Source: a virus
Virus record (IMG/VR): IMGVR_UViG_3300024520_000219
Span: 1-37,771 of that record
DNA length: 37,771 bases
Direction: 5' to 3' (one strand)
Below the pieces are notes generated by a model, which was not told the DNA's origin, searched no databases, and saw nothing but the letters and a program-made list of their open reading frames with translations. The translations under genes and the position numbers were made by a program. The first letter of the stretch is position 1, and each line of letters starts with the position of its first letter. This document shows positions 31,342 to 37,473 of this stretch, in pieces.

Positions 31342-31389
31342 CACCACAGCAGCCGCGACACTGCCGTCGTGGTTGCGACTGGTACTAGG
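31337..31389 (+). terminator. Long imperfect hairpin after the third small gene
   Basis: CCTAGcACCA pairs with TGGTaCTAGG, and inner segments CAGCCGCGAC and GTTGCGACTG also pair partly. The stop codon of the gene before lies in the left arm. There is no T-run, so this is an attenuator or mRNA-stabilising structure more than a strict terminator. Confidence 0.4.
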
Positions 31390-31410
31390 AGCCACGCTAG
31401 GGGCGTGGCT
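31390..31410 (+). promoter_or_regulatory. Leader hairpin, second copy
   Basis: AGCCACGC and GCGTGGCT pair around TAGGG. With the following GGGAG it repeats the leader found at 31077. The two copies are nearly identical over 33 bases, which implies a recent duplication. Confidence 0.6.
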
Positions 31411-31431
31411 ACAGCGATGGGAGTAGAACCG

Positions 31432-31560
31432 ATGAGCAACGTAGGGAAGTTACGAGTGCTGGTGTGGGTTGGTGGGTATGCCGCAATCCCGAAAAGTTTC
31501 GGCACCGTGCTGTGGGAACTACGCGCCACCCTTCGCGCCGCTACCTCGGAGGATAGCTAG
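31432..31560 (+). CDS. Hypothetical small protein, 42 aa, ending in SEDS
   Basis: The ATG follows GGGAG in the hairpin leader. The protein (MSNVGKLRVLVWVGGYAAIP) has a short hydrophobic strand and ends TLRAATSEDS. The final codons are part of the GGAGGATAGCTAGC cassette that starts the next gene. The frame is also open from 31369. Confidence 0.5.
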   Translation: MSNVGKLRVLVWVGGYAAIPKSFGTVLWELRATLRAATSEDS

Positions 31561-31561
31561 C
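31548..31561 (+). repeat. GGAGGATAGCTAGC start cassette, copy 1
   Basis: The cassette combines Shine-Dalgarno GGAGG, the palindrome GCTAGC and, one base later, ATG. The stop of the gene before is inside it. A 34-base block around it (31535-31568) is identical to 33151-33184. Confidence 0.7.
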
Positions 31562-31562
31562 C

Positions 31563-31832
31563 ATGCGCGTAGTCGAATCCAACAACTGCCCCGGCTTGAT
31601 CGCGGCGTTGTGCCCCGGTGAGGCGGAGTTGTGGCAGAAGACAACGCTCAAGCTGTCGCAGCGTGAATGCAATACGCTTCGCTCCGCTGCCCGGATACTC
31701 AACAAGATCCGAGACAACTACTTGGATCCCGACGGCAACAACGGCAGCCAAGTGTCGTGCGATATCGCGCTAGGCGCATATGTCATGAACGACATTGCCG
31801 ACGATGGCGAGATCGAACTACTCGGAGGATAG
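31563..31832 (+). CDS. Hypothetical protein, 89 aa
   Basis: The gene begins one base after the start cassette. The protein is mixed helical (CPGEAELWQKTTLKLSQREC, SAARILNKIRDNYLDPDGNN) with an acidic end. It runs into the next copy of the cassette, where its stop TAG is formed by the shared bases in another frame than in copy 1. Function unknown. Confidence 0.6.
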   Translation: MRVVESNNCPGLIAALCPGEAELWQKTTLKLSQRECNTLRSAARILNKIRDNYLDPDGNNGSQVSCDIALGAYVMNDIADDGEIELLGG

Positions 31833-31837
31833 CTAGC
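31824..31837 (+). repeat. GGAGGATAGCTAGC start cassette, copy 2
   Basis: An exact copy, with one base (A) before ATG. The upstream stop is GGA-TAG, in a different frame from copy 1, so the DNA and not an encoded peptide is conserved. Confidence 0.7.
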
Positions 31838-31838
31838 A

Positions 31839-32084
31839 ATGCGCCTTACCAACAAAGCACGCGAAGAACTCCGCCGCACACTACAGCAACTTGAGCGCGC
31901 CCACGACTTCATCATGCAAGACAATATGGCCGTTGCTCGCCGGGGCGGCCCTGCTACCACGTCGCTCCACTACATCCGCGACGATGGCGAAGTCCTGTAT
32001 GAGATCAACAAAGAAGTGGGTTCAAACCTCTGCGGCCTGTCAATGGGTATCGACAAGCTTGCCGCCTTCATTGTCAGTCACTAG
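31839..32084 (+). CDS. Hypothetical helical protein, 81 aa
   Basis: The first 40 residues form a charged helix (TNKAREELRRTLQQLERAHD). A beta turn (DDGEVLYEINKEVGSNLCG) and a second helix (SMGIDKLAAFIVSH) follow. No family is recognised. Confidence 0.6.
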   Translation: MRLTNKAREELRRTLQQLERAHDFIMQDNMAVARRGGPATTSLHYIRDDGEVLYEINKEVGSNLCGLSMGIDKLAAFIVSH

Positions 32085-32085
32085 G

Positions 32086-32099
32086 GGAGGATAGCTAGC
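32086..32099 (+). repeat. GGAGGATAGCTAGC start cassette, copy 3
   Basis: An exact copy, two bases behind the stop of the gene before, one base before ATG. Here the cassette is fully outside the coding sequences. Confidence 0.7.
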
Positions 32100-32100
32100 T

Positions 32101-32412
32101 ATGCGCGCCGTATTGGTTTATCAGTGTGGCATTGCCAACGTGTTCCGCGTCGAATCGTACAACCTTGCCGACTACGGCCGCGACGCCGAGCGGTTGACGC
32201 AGCATTGTTTCGCGCACTGCGAAGCCTTCGCTCAGGGCTTGGTTGAGGCAGGTTGGGGCGTCAAGTCTGCGGCATGTAAACAGGCCGGGGATATCGCCAA
32301 AGCACGCTGGACGGACGATCTTGACGCCCAGCCGTTCAGCGACAGATTCTCACCCGTAGACGGCAATAACACCGGATGGGGCAGCCTTCTTGATGCTCCG
32401 GAGGATAACTAG
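32101..32412 (+). CDS. Hypothetical protein, 103 aa
   Basis: The protein opens with a beta strand (MRAVLVYQCGIANVFRVESY) and continues with a Cys/His-containing helix (AERLTQHCFAHCEAFAQGLV). The last part is Asp-rich and ends APEDN, encoded by the next cassette. It may be a small alpha/beta protein. Function unknown. Confidence 0.6.
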   Translation: MRAVLVYQCGIANVFRVESYNLADYGRDAERLTQHCFAHCEAFAQGLVEAGWGVKSAACKQAGDIAKARWTDDLDAQPFSDRFSPVDGNNTGWGSLLDAPEDN

Positions 32413-32413
32413 C
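32400..32413 (+). repeat. Start cassette, copy 4 (GGAGGATAACTAGC)
   Basis: One base differs from the consensus (A for G at the ninth base), which breaks the GCTAGC palindrome but keeps Shine-Dalgarno, stop codon and one-base spacing to ATG. Confidence 0.65.
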
Positions 32414-32414
32414 T

Positions 32415-32678
32415 ATGAGTACCGAACTGTCAGGACTGGAAGCTAACCCGGTGCCGTACTTGCGTGACTGTTTCGCAGTAGGGGGGCATGGCCGGTTGAC
32501 ACGCGGTATCCGTGAGTGCGGCGTGAGCGTTGCTAGCGTCAAGGTAAAGCGACAGCCGGAAGGGTATCCGACACTGGTTATCTATCGCGTCACACTCGCA
32601 GACGGAACACGCGGCAGCATCTCATGCCGCAAGTACGCCCAATTCGTAGCAGGACGCCCAGCACCGGAAGGTAGCTAG
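32415..32678 (+). CDS. Hypothetical protein, 87 aa
   Basis: The N-terminus is helical with a Cys (SGLEANPVPYLRDCFAVGGH). The C-terminal half is beta-like (SVKVKRQPEGYPTLVIYRVT, GTRGSISCRKYAQF). It ends PEGS within the next cassette. No family is recognised. Confidence 0.6.
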   Translation: MSTELSGLEANPVPYLRDCFAVGGHGRLTRGIRECGVSVASVKVKRQPEGYPTLVIYRVTLADGTRGSISCRKYAQFVAGRPAPEGS

Positions 32679-32679
32679 C
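32666..32679 (+). repeat. Start cassette, copy 5 (GGAAGGTAGCTAGC)
   Basis: Two bases differ in the Shine-Dalgarno part; the TAGCTAGC part is kept, with one base before ATG. The upstream stop TAG is again inside. Confidence 0.65.
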
Positions 32680-32680
32680 T

Positions 32681-33103
32681 ATGAGTACAACCACGCCAAG
32701 AATGCCGTACCTACAACTGGAAGCCCAAGGTGACGAGTTCATGGATGATGAACGAGTCCCGGACTACTCATGCGACGGCGAAGCCACTGTCCGCATATCC
32801 AATCCCGAGGCTGAGAATGGCTGCGAGCAAGAACCGGGGCCGCTTACGTGGCTCAACTCTGCCCGCATTACTACCGATCCAGAAGACGACGCGGTGCATT
32901 GCCTAGTCTCTGTCGGTGATCCACGCGGGGCCTTCTGCTTTACCGTGCGACGCACGCCCGACGGCACGCTTCTACTGCACCTGCCGCACCCCGGCGAAGG
33001 CATGGCGCACGAATCCACGCGCCAGATATGCGAAGGCACGCTTGAGGTAGTCCACTACGGTACCGAGAAGCCTATCGACTACAGCGACAGCGACGATGAA
33101 TGA
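32681..33103 (+). CDS. Hypothetical beta-rich protein, 140 aa
   Basis: The protein is acidic with several beta segments (EATVRISNPEAENG, DAVHCLVSVGDPRGAFCFTV, DGTLLLHLPHPGEGMAHEST) and ends in an acidic tail (DYSDSDDE). It starts behind the fifth start cassette and its stop overlaps the chimeric mini-gene. Function unknown. Confidence 0.6.
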   Translation: MSTTTPRMPYLQLEAQGDEFMDDERVPDYSCDGEATVRISNPEAENGCEQEPGPLTWLNSARITTDPEDDAVHCLVSVGDPRGAFCFTVRRTPDGTLLLHLPHPGEGMAHESTRQICEGTLEVVHYGTEKPIDYSDSDDE

Positions 33104-33176
33104 CTGGCCACAGGACATACCCGACGATATCAAGGCCCAGGAAGCCGACAGCGCCGCTACCTCGGAGGATAGCTAG
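33096..33176 (+). pseudogene. Chimeric mini-ORF, 26 aa, truncated copy of the gene at 33590
   Basis: The first 33 bases (33095-33127) are identical to the start of the gene at 33590, giving MNDWPQDIPDD. After a few codons the frame passes into the same 34-base block as at 31535, ending AATSEDS. So it looks like a join of the beginning of one gene with the end of another. It may still be translated, but it is best read as a recombination scar. Confidence 0.6.
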
Positions 33177-33177
33177 C
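33164..33177 (+). repeat. GGAGGATAGCTAGC start cassette, copy 6
   Basis: An exact copy, within the 34-base block shared with copy 1. It closes the chimeric mini-ORF and opens the next gene. Confidence 0.7.
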
Positions 33178-33178
33178 C

Positions 33179-33337
33179 ATGCGCCTAGGATGCGACGGAC
33201 TCGGCTATTGGCACGAAGAAGGCTCCGACGGTACGCCTACCAACGACACACGGCTACGGCGGGCCTGGCGCGAGTACCGCGCCCCCAAGCCTGCTTACGA
33301 CGCTAATGTCGTGGGCTTCGCGAGGAGGGAACAATGA
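33179..33337 (+). CDS. Hypothetical small protein, 52 aa
   Basis: The ATG stands one base after cassette copy 6. The protein is aromatic and Arg-rich (DGLGYWHEEGSDGTPTN, RLRRAWREYRAPKPAYD). Its stop overlaps the next start (ATGA). Function unknown. Confidence 0.5.
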   Translation: MRLGCDGLGYWHEEGSDGTPTNDTRLRRAWREYRAPKPAYDANVVGFARREQ

Positions 33338-33597
33338 GCATCAAGAACATACGCCCGTACGAAGCCTCCGCGTTCAACCCGCGCACGCGCGGATTCTATG
33401 GCATCTGTTCATTTTGTGCGCATCGCTACGAAGGGCGACGCGCCGAATCAATGGGGACGGATCGAGCTGGCCGTAACTTCGCCCTGTGCCGCCACCATGC
33501 CGCTTCGGTAGTCGAGGTTCGCATTCCGCTCCCCGACGACGCCCGCCTCAGCAACGAGCTTATCCAGTATGCATGGGAGTCGGTGCAGGATGAATGA
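33334..33597 (+). CDS. Small Cys/His protein, possible zinc binder, 87 aa
   Basis: GAGGAGG precedes the ATG. C-x2-C-x-H (CSFCAHRYEGRRAESMG) and a later CRHH (NFALCRHHAASVVEVRI) can form a zinc site. The end is helical. It overlaps the next gene by 8 bases. Confidence 0.6.
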   Translation: MSIKNIRPYEASAFNPRTRGFYGICSFCAHRYEGRRAESMGTDRAGRNFALCRHHAASVVEVRIPLPDDARLSNELIQYAWESVQDE

Positions 33598-33844
33598 CTG
33601 GCCACAGGACATACCCGACGACATAACGGCAGAGGGTGCCGACGACGCGGCTACACGGGCCGACAGACTCTACCGTGAGCACGTACCGCAACAGCAAGTC
33701 CAATGCTACGAGTGCGCTACCTACGTGCCAGCCACTACGGCCCACGTCCTGATAGGCAGCGACGGGGCATTCTGTACCGAGGAATGCCACGACGCGCACT
33801 ACCGCAACCGTGAACTAGACAGACTCGAAAGGTTGGGAAGATGA
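33590..33844 (+). CDS. Small zinc-ribbon-like protein, 84 aa
   Basis: The helical N-terminus starts MNDWPQDIPDD, the same as the chimeric mini-ORF at 33096. The C-terminal half carries CYECATYVPATTAH and FCTEECHDAHYRNR, so C-x2-C and C-x3-C-x3-H, a likely zinc site of MYND/TRASH-like size. The preferred ATG is 33590; the frame is open from 33569. Confidence 0.65.
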   Translation: MNDWPQDIPDDITAEGADDAATRADRLYREHVPQQQVQCYECATYVPATTAHVLIGSDGAFCTEECHDAHYRNRELDRLERLGR

Positions 33845-34161
33845 GCGAACACGCAGCATTACCGTGGAGTTCTTGCCGTGAAGTTAAGCCACCTCACCCC
33901 GATCAAGGAGTTGTCATACGTTCGGACGCCGATACTTGCGACGGCGTTGGCTCGATAGTTGCTCCTCGCGTATGGGGTGACGCCAATGCCGCCTTCATTG
34001 TCCGTGCCTGTAACGCACATGATGAACTCGTAGCGGCGCTGGAGAACGCATGGCGCACGCTGGACAACGCAGCAGACGTGGACGGTGAGTTGTCACAGAT
34101 TCACAAAGTCGAACTCATCGACGCGGCCTGTGCTATCCGCGCAACCCTCGCCAAGTCATGA
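33841..34161 (+). CDS. ACNAHDELV-family hypothetical protein, copy 1, 106 aa
   Basis: The protein has the pattern of a common phage family of unknown function: start with His/Leu-Pro-Trp (HAALPWSSCR), beta region (DQGVVIRSDADTCDGVGSIV), AAFIVRACNAHDELVAALEN and a C-terminal helix. The gene at 34208 is a second copy. It overlaps its neighbours in ATGA junctions on both sides. Confidence 0.65.
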   Translation: MSEHAALPWSSCREVKPPHPDQGVVIRSDADTCDGVGSIVAPRVWGDANAAFIVRACNAHDELVAALENAWRTLDNAADVDGELSQIHKVELIDAACAIRATLAKS

Positions 34162-34211
34162 GCCTACCAAGCAACATACCCGCCAACCCAAACGAAAGGT
34201 TGAGCCAATGA
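34158..34211 (+). pseudogene. Truncated copy of the MSLPSN gene, 17 aa
   Basis: Bases 34153-34194 match 34523-34564 with one difference in 42. The frame (MSLPSNIPANPN) then runs into GAAAGGTTGAGCCAATGA, a copy of the bases before the gene at 33841. It marks the joint of a roughly 370-bp tandem duplication. Confidence 0.65.
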
Positions 34212-34531
34212 ACGAACACACGCCAACACCGCTACAAGTAGAGGCTCCCGGCAAGTACACCGAAGGCTGGCAGATACGGGACGCCTACGGGCAAGTAGTA
34301 GCGCGCAACATGGACGAGGTACGCGCGCACACCGTTGTCACAGCCTGTAACGCCCATGATGAGCTGGTAGAGGCACTGGAAGGCTTGGTATCAATCGCGG
34401 AGATGTACCACAAGGGCGAAGCTGAAGGGCACCTTGATGCCTGTGAGAATCCCGATAACTGCGGCCACTGCCTTGCCATGCGCAAAGTAGAATCTGCGCT
34501 CGCCAGAGCTTCGGCAGGGGTGAAGTCATGA
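34208..34531 (+). CDS. ACNAHDELV-family hypothetical protein, copy 2, 107 aa
   Basis: The core VVTACNAHDELVEALEGL matches the gene at 33841, and the protein shares the whole plan. The two have drifted in the N-terminal half and in the C-terminal helix, where this copy has a Cys cluster (LDACENPDNCGHCLAM) absent from copy 1. The ATG overlaps the stop of the truncated gene. The frame is open from 34085. Confidence 0.65.
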   Translation: MNEHTPTPLQVEAPGKYTEGWQIRDAYGQVVARNMDEVRAHTVVTACNAHDELVEALEGLVSIAEMYHKGEAEGHLDACENPDNCGHCLAMRKVESALARASAGVKS

Positions 34532-34767
34532 GCCTACCAAGCAACGTACCCGCCAACCCAAACGCCAATGCTGCGCCAGAGGCACCCGAGTGGGACGCGC
34601 TATCCCTCGACGTAAAGCTGTCGGACTTGGCGTCGAGAGTCGACTGCCTGATCCCCGACGATATGCGCGGTTCCGACTACCGCCGCGCCCTGGATACTGT
34701 CAGCAAGCTGGAAGAGTTGAGCGGGTATGTCTTTGAATGGATGAAGAACCACGGAGAGGTGCTGTGA
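34528..34767 (+). CDS. Hypothetical small protein, 79 aa (MSLPSN gene, intact copy)
   Basis: The protein opens with a Pro/Asn/Ala leader (MSLPSNVPANPNANAAPEAP) and continues with helices (WDALSLDVKLSDLASRVDCL, YRRALDTVSKLEELSGYVFE). This is the intact version of the truncated copy at 34158. Its stop overlaps a GTG start. Function unknown. Confidence 0.6.
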   Translation: MSLPSNVPANPNANAAPEAPEWDALSLDVKLSDLASRVDCLIPDDMRGSDYRRALDTVSKLEELSGYVFEWMKNHGEVL

Positions 34768-35012
34768 GCGAACACTACACGTTGACGGAAGCACGCGAAG
34801 TTATCGACACTCACGACATGGACCCGCACCACAGAGAGCTGCTGCAATGGCTAGCCGATACCGCAACAGAGGCCGGCGAAACTCTTGATGCGGCTATGGG
34901 CATCGTCAATTCTGGCGACGTCCGGCATCTTATGGGCGAGCAAGGGGAAACGGCTCATTGCCACAGCGTTATCAATAGGGCCAACGCCGTGCGCTTGATG
35001 CTCAACAGATGA
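34764..35012 (+). CDS. Hypothetical small helical protein, 82 aa
   Basis: The GTG overlaps the stop before (GTGA) and has GGAGAGG upstream; the frame is open from 34737. The protein is mostly helical (LTEAREVIDTHDMDPHHREL, TETGE-type then SVINRANAVRLMLNR). No family is recognised. Confidence 0.55.
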   Translation: MSEHYTLTEAREVIDTHDMDPHHRELLQWLADTATEAGETLDAAMGIVNSGDVRHLMGEQGETAHCHSVINRANAVRLMLNR

Positions 35013-35019
35013 CTCTCAC

Positions 35020-35035
35020 GGGCTCCTGACAGCCC
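35020..35035 (+). other. Small hairpin in the 58-base gap
   Basis: GGGCT and AGCCC pair around CCTGAC. No U-run follows. It may be a leader element for the next gene. The call is weak. Confidence 0.25.
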
Positions 35036-35070
35036 CACCAGAGCACGAACTACCCGGAAGGTAGGGGAAC

Positions 35071-35397
35071 ATGCCCGCAACAGAAGATAAGGCCCTCAGC
35101 GGGCCGAGACGGACGAAGATCAAACTCACTGTCGGACGCACCGAACACCTCATCGAAGGCAACAGCAACAACTGGGCTACCGGCCCGCTCAAGTTGGAGA
35201 AAGACAAGAAAGGGGAATTGCAGGAACGGTGCGGTAACCCGACGTGCTACTTCCAAACCCTGGACGGCCTCGCCAACCACTTGTTCGAGCTATCGCTACG
35301 GAAGTCCGACGCTACCTCAATCCTCGAACTGGTAGAGGTTGCCAAGTCGGTACGCTACGAACTCCGCGAACACTTCCAGCTACGGCTAATTCCATGA
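35071..35397 (+). CDS. Hypothetical protein with possible zinc finger, 108 aa
   Basis: GTAGGGG precedes the ATG. The first half is a charged beta region (RRTKIKLTVGRTEHLIEGNS), then CGNPTCYFQTLDGLANHLFE, a C-x4-C ... H arrangement, and a C-terminal helix (SILELVEVAKSVRYELREHF). It is the last gene before a strong terminator-like hairpin. Function unknown. Confidence 0.6.
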   Translation: MPATEDKALSGPRRTKIKLTVGRTEHLIEGNSNNWATGPLKLEKDKKGELQERCGNPTCYFQTLDGLANHLFELSLRKSDATSILELVEVAKSVRYELREHFQLRLIP

Positions 35398-35402
35398 TCC
35401 CG

Positions 35403-35467
35403 GCCCGGCCCCCAATCCTACGCTCCGCCGCCGTGTGAATGGGCCGGTGGCGTTGTGGGGGCCGGGC
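35403..35467 (+). terminator. GC-rich terminator-like stem loop
   Basis: GCCCGGCCCCCA and TGGGGGCCGGGC pair perfectly over 12 bases. The 41-base loop holds a smaller stem. ACCTTTCTTT follows, a moderate T-tract. It probably ends the first part of the long operon, and a new promoter-like box follows. Confidence 0.65.
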
Positions 35468-35487
35468 ACCTTTCTTTGCCCATCGGC

Positions 35488-35514
35488 TTGCAGGTAGCTT
35501 ATTCACCCTATAAT
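35488..35514 (+). promoter_or_regulatory. Possible promoter with perfect TATAAT
   Basis: TATAAT stands at 35509-35514 with TTGCAG 15 bases upstream. A start near 35521 would leave almost no leader before the ATG at 35527, and the Shine-Dalgarno GGAG at 35517-35520 would be upstream of the transcript start. So either the message is leaderless or the box is not used. Confidence 0.4.
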
Positions 35515-35526
35515 ATGGAGAACGCT

Positions 35527-35730
35527 ATGAACGACTTGGGAATCTACACCATCGCCTTTCTGCTGGTGGTGATTGCGTGCTGCGCGGGTCTGCTGTCGGA
35601 TCGCCTGTGGCTGTGGTTCGAGCAGCGACGAAAGCGTAGGAAGGTGCGCGCCATTATCAATCAGTCCCGCTCCATCTCTACCGCTGGGGCCTTGCGCTCT
35701 CTGCGTAACCGTGGAAGAAGGCCGCAATGA
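35527..35730 (+). CDS. Small membrane protein, 67 aa
   Basis: One membrane helix covers residues 6-27 (YTIAFLLVVIACCAGLLSD), followed by a strongly basic cytoplasmic tail (FEQRRKRRKVRAIINQSRSI, RNRGRRPQ). GGAG precedes the ATG. The N-out, basic-tail layout resembles small phage membrane proteins of unknown role. Confidence 0.6.
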   Translation: MNDLGIYTIAFLLVVIACCAGLLSDRLWLWFEQRRKRRKVRAIINQSRSISTAGALRSLRNRGRRPQ

Positions 35731-35912
35731 GCGAACTGACAGAGCAACGCAACACCCTTGTACGCATCTTGCGCGACACAGGGCGGCAACTCGATACCGC
35801 CCGTGCCCGTGCCATCGATCCCGCTGTAGGTATGCCTACCGTGCGCCACCACCTGCGGGGCGTTCTATCTACCCTGGAAACCGCCATTGCTATGGCAAAG
35901 GATACGGAATGA
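35727..35912 (+). CDS. Hypothetical helical protein, 61 aa
   Basis: The protein starts in an ATGA overlap and is nearly all helix (LTEQRNTLVRILRDTGRQLD, VRHHLRGVLSTLETAIAMAK). A dimeric coiled-coil adaptor is possible, but nothing confirms it. Confidence 0.6.
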   Translation: MSELTEQRNTLVRILRDTGRQLDTARARAIDPAVGMPTVRHHLRGVLSTLETAIAMAKDTE

Positions 35913-36055
35913 AAAGCAAGCTACTGCGAGCCGTCGTGATGTACTTTGCCGTCGTGTTCCTCGTGCTTGGCTTCAAGGACGCCCCCGAGATCAGCGGCAG
36001 CTTAGCCACCGTCTTCGCGTGCGCTGGCGCTCTCCTGATCGGCCTACGCTCATGA
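35909..36055 (+). CDS. Small membrane protein, 48 aa
   Basis: Two hydrophobic stretches (AVVMYFAVVFLVLGF and ATVFACAGALLIGL) are separated by a polar turn (KDAPEISGS). Both ends overlap neighbours (ATGA), which supports translation. It may form a helical hairpin in the membrane. Confidence 0.6.
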   Translation: MKSKLLRAVVMYFAVVFLVLGFKDAPEISGSLATVFACAGALLIGLRS

Positions 36056-36264
36056 AAACCTGCCCTGCCTGCCCGTCCTACCGTGAACCTAACCCCGTCA
36101 ACTCTGGCGACTACGTATGCAATGACTGCCAGTGGACTGTGGAGAACGACGCACGCAATGCCGAACTCATGCAACTCGTAGACGAACAAGCCGAACTCGG
36201 CACCGCTGGCCGTATGCGCCTGCGCACTGCCTTGGCGGCACTCGAAAGGCGGTACCCCGAATGA
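36052..36264 (+). CDS. Small zinc-ribbon protein, 70 aa
   Basis: CPAC at residues 4-7 and CNDC at 23-26 form a zinc-ribbon pair (MKTCPACPSYREP, YVCNDCQWTVEN). A helical tail follows (ARNAELMQLVDEQAELGTAG). It starts at the ATGA overlap with the membrane protein. Confidence 0.65.
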   Translation: MKTCPACPSYREPNPVNSGDYVCNDCQWTVENDARNAELMQLVDEQAELGTAGRMRLRTALAALERRYPE

Positions 36265-36464
36265 GCCTGAAGCGGGAGATAGAGACTCTGGCGACTGAGT
36301 TGGATACATACCGATTGGACGAGCAACCAGTTGACAGCTATCTCGTAGGGAGGGCAAGTGCCTTGGCTGCCAGCGTAGGAGAGATGGAAAGTGCCTTGGC
36401 TGCCAGCGTAGTAGACGTGGTTCGTATCACCACCGACATGCTGCAAGGGGAGGATTCCGAATGA
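36261..36464 (+). CDS. Hypothetical helical protein with an internal repeat, 67 aa
   Basis: The protein is helical throughout. ALAASVGEMES and ALAASVVDVV repeat an 11-residue unit encoded by a 22-base perfect direct repeat. It overlaps both neighbours in ATGA junctions. Confidence 0.6.
   Translation: MSLKREIETLATELDTYRLDEQPVDSYLVGRASALAASVGEMESALAASVVDVVRITTDMLQGEDSE
36357..36411 (+). repeat. Direct repeat, two 22-base copies, period 33
   Basis: AGTGCCTTGGCTGCCAGCGT plus AG occurs at 36357-36378 and 36390-36411. The period of 33 keeps frame, so it extends a helix by three turns. Copy number may vary between relatives. Confidence 0.8.
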
Positions 36465-37132
36465 GCAACGCTGTCTTTACCTCGCAACTACCTCAAGATC
36501 GGCTGCTGTACGTCGGCGAATTCAACGAGGCGTGGCGTTCCAAGAAGGACGACGGCATCAACTTCAAGGGTGCCGTTATCACCGACGAGTCAGGTGCCGA
36601 ACATGCCCGTGGCAACCTCTTCCTGTTCGATTCCGTCATCAGAGATCGACAGCGAAACATGCAGGCCATTACCCAAATCTTCACCCTCGCAGCACGACAC
36701 GATGAGGGTTCAGGGAAAACGTACTGGAACTACGCACCCGTCGATCTCAACGCAGACGGTACACAGGTTCCAGTAGTGGACGTTAAGGGTGCTACAGCAG
36801 GCCCGCCACAGGCTGCTCAGGCTCCGATCTCCCCTGCCCCTACCCAACCACCCCCGGCTCCTATCGCCGTGCCTCCACCGCTCTCTCAGGCCTTCGCGCA
36901 ACCTGGCTTCTCTGGCAAGCCGACGATGGCGCAGTCCGACACGCTGCATGAACGGGCATTTGCAGAGGCGCTGTCGATGGTGCATCGAAGCGAGCGGGAA
37001 TTGCTCGCCTGTGCGGCCGGACTGGATGGCGTGACGCTTACCGTGGATCTCAACGCCTTGACGTATCAGCGTATGCGGCTGTGGCAGGACTCCTCCGACT
37101 TCGATCCTGAACCGCCCGACTTGGCCTTCTGA
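36461..37132 (+). CDS. Hypothetical protein with Pro-rich linker, 223 aa
   Basis: Residues 1-105 look like a beta-rich folded domain (RLLYVGEFNEAWRSKKDDGI, NLFLFDSVIRDRQRNMQAIT, GKTYWNYAPVDLNADG), perhaps a nucleic-acid-binding barrel. Residues 112-155 are a Pro/Ala linker (PISPAPTQPPPAPIAVPPPL). The end is helical and acidic (DFDPEPPDLAF), like the acidic tails of single-strand-binding proteins. SSB identity is only a suggestion; it is the largest gene in the right arm. Confidence 0.6.
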   Translation: MSNAVFTSQLPQDRLLYVGEFNEAWRSKKDDGINFKGAVITDESGAEHARGNLFLFDSVIRDRQRNMQAITQIFTLAARHDEGSGKTYWNYAPVDLNADGTQVPVVDVKGATAGPPQAAQAPISPAPTQPPPAPIAVPPPLSQAFAQPGFSGKPTMAQSDTLHERAFAEALSMVHRSERELLACAAGLDGVTLTVDLNALTYQRMRLWQDSSDFDPEPPDLAF

Positions 37133-37473
37133 TGAAGCCTCAACCTAAGCCTGCTGCCCGCGTGAAGGATGCTCCACTACTCGCTCGTTTCAGGCATACA
37201 CGCGATCAGTGCCAGATTTGCTGCAAGCAGGACAAGCTGGAGACACATCATCTTACCGATATGGAACGACACGGTATCTCTCGCCGCTCGGACGTGTTCG
37301 AGAACCTGATGCGGTTGTGTCAGAAGTGCCACCAAGTCAAGTACCACCATTACGGGCACTGGAGTAAAGCGGAGATGCGTCAGCACAAGGTGAACGATGA
37401 AACGGAGTTTGCAGATAGGTACGCCGATAACGAGCTGGACTACGACGGGGAGGTGCTATGGGCGAAACCATGA
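37132..37473 (+). CDS. HNH endonuclease-like protein, 113 aa
   Basis: The zinc pairs C27-x2-C30 and C63-x2-C66 frame the HNH core: H39-H40 (LETHHL), N58 (ENLMRLCQKCH) and H67, followed by KYHHYGHW. All catalytic and zinc-binding residues expected for a short HNH domain are present. Free-standing HNH genes serve as homing enzymes or help packaging. The gene is not near terminase in this window. The start overlaps the previous stop by one base. Confidence 0.75.
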   Translation: MKPQPKPAARVKDAPLLARFRHTRDQCQICCKQDKLETHHLTDMERHGISRRSDVFENLMRLCQKCHQVKYHHYGHWSKAEMRQHKVNDETEFADRYADNELDYDGEVLWAKP

